A stretch of DNA of 64,000 bases, from the NCBI RefSeq assembly GCF_025152405.1, contig NZ_CP102292.1, positions 1,612,001 through 1,676,000 of the forward strand, in the 5' to 3' direction. Under the pieces are notes generated by a model. That model made no database searches. It was not told the origin of the DNA and saw only the letters and a list, made by a program, of their open reading frames with translations. The translations under genes were made by a program, and so were the position numbers. Position 1 is the first letter of the stretch; each line of letters opens with the position of its first letter. Of the stretch, positions 63,421 to 64,000 are shown in pieces. The DNA is from [Ruminococcus] lactaris ATCC 29176 (GTDB lineage: Bacteria > Bacillota > Clostridia > Lachnospirales > Lachnospiraceae).

Positions 63421-64000
63421 TTAATATGCCGGAACACCGTATCCATAGATGTTACTGCTTCCAATACTATAACTCCGTCTTGCCACCTTATCTCCACTGT
63501 TTCCTTCAATGGTATTCACTGTTCCACCGCTGACACTCTCCACAATTCCAACGTGGTCAATCGTTCCATTGTTTCCCCAATCAAAGAAAATAATATCTCC
63601 TGCCGCCGGGGTATAACTTCCGTCACGGAACCTACCTTTGCTTTCAAACCACTTCACACCGTCCGAACAAAGAGAAAATTTCGGAATGACTCCACTCTGA
63701 ATATAACCGCTCTGGTCTGCACACCAGGACACAAAGCAGGCACACCACTCTACCCTGCCTCCAAATCCATACCATCTCCAATAAGTCGTTCCGCCTTTTC
63801 CTTCCTGCGATGCTGCCACCTGAACGATTGCCTGATTGCCGATACCTGTCGGGATTCTTCCAAATGCATAATACTGAAGCACATGTGGTACATACTGCTT
63901 GTCCCCATAACTGCTCCACCCCATTCTCTGTGCCATCATATCAGAAAATTCTGCTGCATTGGCAAGGGTATATCCACCTCTAGCTTTCGCCCATTCCAGA
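63421..64000 (-). CDS. CHAP-domain peptidoglycan hydrolase, C-terminal part (cut by window edge)
   Basis: The frame is open from the right edge (LEWAKARGGYTLANAAEFSDMMAQRMGW) to the stop at 63421, giving about 193 residues of a longer protein. The CHAP domain has VEWCACFVSWCADQ with the likely nucleophile cysteine, AAGDIIFFDWGNNGTIDHVGIVE with the histidine, and VNTIEGNSGDKVARRSY. Similar proteins serve as wall-degrading enzymes of integrative conjugative elements in Clostridia, which opens the channel for mating. No other conjugation gene is visible, so this is an inference from family memory. Confidence 0.8.
   Translation of the reverse strand, partial: LEWAKARGGYTLANAAEFSDMMAQRMGWSSYGDKQYVPHVLQYYAFGRIPTGIGNQAIVQVAASQEGKGGTTYWRWYGFGGRVEWCACFVSWCADQSGYIQSGVIPKFSLCSDGVKWFESKGRFRDGSYTPAAGDIIFFDWGNNGTIDHVGIVESVSGGTVNTIEGNSGDKVARRSYSIGSSNIYGYGVPAY

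Overview
The window looks like a chromosome segment of a low-GC Gram-positive gut anaerobe, most likely a Lachnospiraceae (Clostridia) member. The basis is the moderate AT richness, strong AGGAGG-type ribosome sites, secreted proteins with Trp/Tyr-rich cell-wall-binding repeats, and housekeeping genes (uvrBA, a recD2-type helicase gene, mreB, comF, cdaA-cdaR) of Firmicutes type. No rRNA or tRNA gene was seen, so the genus is an inference.

Bases 1-37900 are a large cell-surface polysaccharide / secondary wall polymer locus, almost all on the minus strand. A consensus promoter at 33083-33111 starts a long run. It begins with a priming sugar-phosphate transferase and an Alg14/Alg13-like (PssD/PssE) glycosyltransferase pair. 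It continues with two [FrhB-like iron-sulfur protein + pyruvyltransferase-like] cassettes, several GT2 and GT4 glycosyltransferases, a PP-loop-like enzyme and a Wzx flippase. Then come a GtrB-GtrA-type decoration module and, after an internal promoter (13333-13361), an ABC-2 polymer exporter, a dual-domain glycosyltransferase, wecB and a UDP-galactopyranose-mutase-like flavoprotein. A Wzy-like polymerase lies on the plus strand near the left edge, next to the start of a second priming transferase cut by the window edge. Three secreted proteins carry the same wall-binding repeats but different effector domains (VanW, NlpC/P60, GH25), and sit between the biosynthetic genes. Upstream are an LTA-synthase/phosphoglycerol-transferase-like enzyme, an LCP ligase, a sugar nucleotidyltransferase and an HPr-like protein.

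Bases 38200-51500 are core genome: cdaR and cdaA (c-di-AMP synthesis), two membrane proteins, comFC, recD2, mreB/mbl, uvrA and uvrB. Two 194-bp intergenic elements (41941-42134 and 49204-49397) share about 82 percent identity without gaps, have 16-17 bp terminal inverted repeats, and differ largely by compensatory changes in hairpin stems. They are the strongest unexplained signal here.

Bases 51700-64000 are accessory. A truncated tyrosine recombinase abuts a truncated TnpV gene. Next is a TetR-controlled divergent cluster: two paralogous membrane-anchored esterases, each preceded by an unlisted single-TM micropeptide gene, facing tetR and a patatin-like lipase. Then follows a BlaI-BlaR1 sensor pair and, facing it, an operon for a MecA-like penicillin-binding protein and two related lipoproteins, one with an apparent frameshift. 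Both transcription units carry TTAC-N4-GTAA operators, suggesting a beta-lactam-inducible circuit analogous to mecI-mecR1-mecA. The right edge enters a CHAP-domain peptidase gene of the kind carried by conjugative elements.
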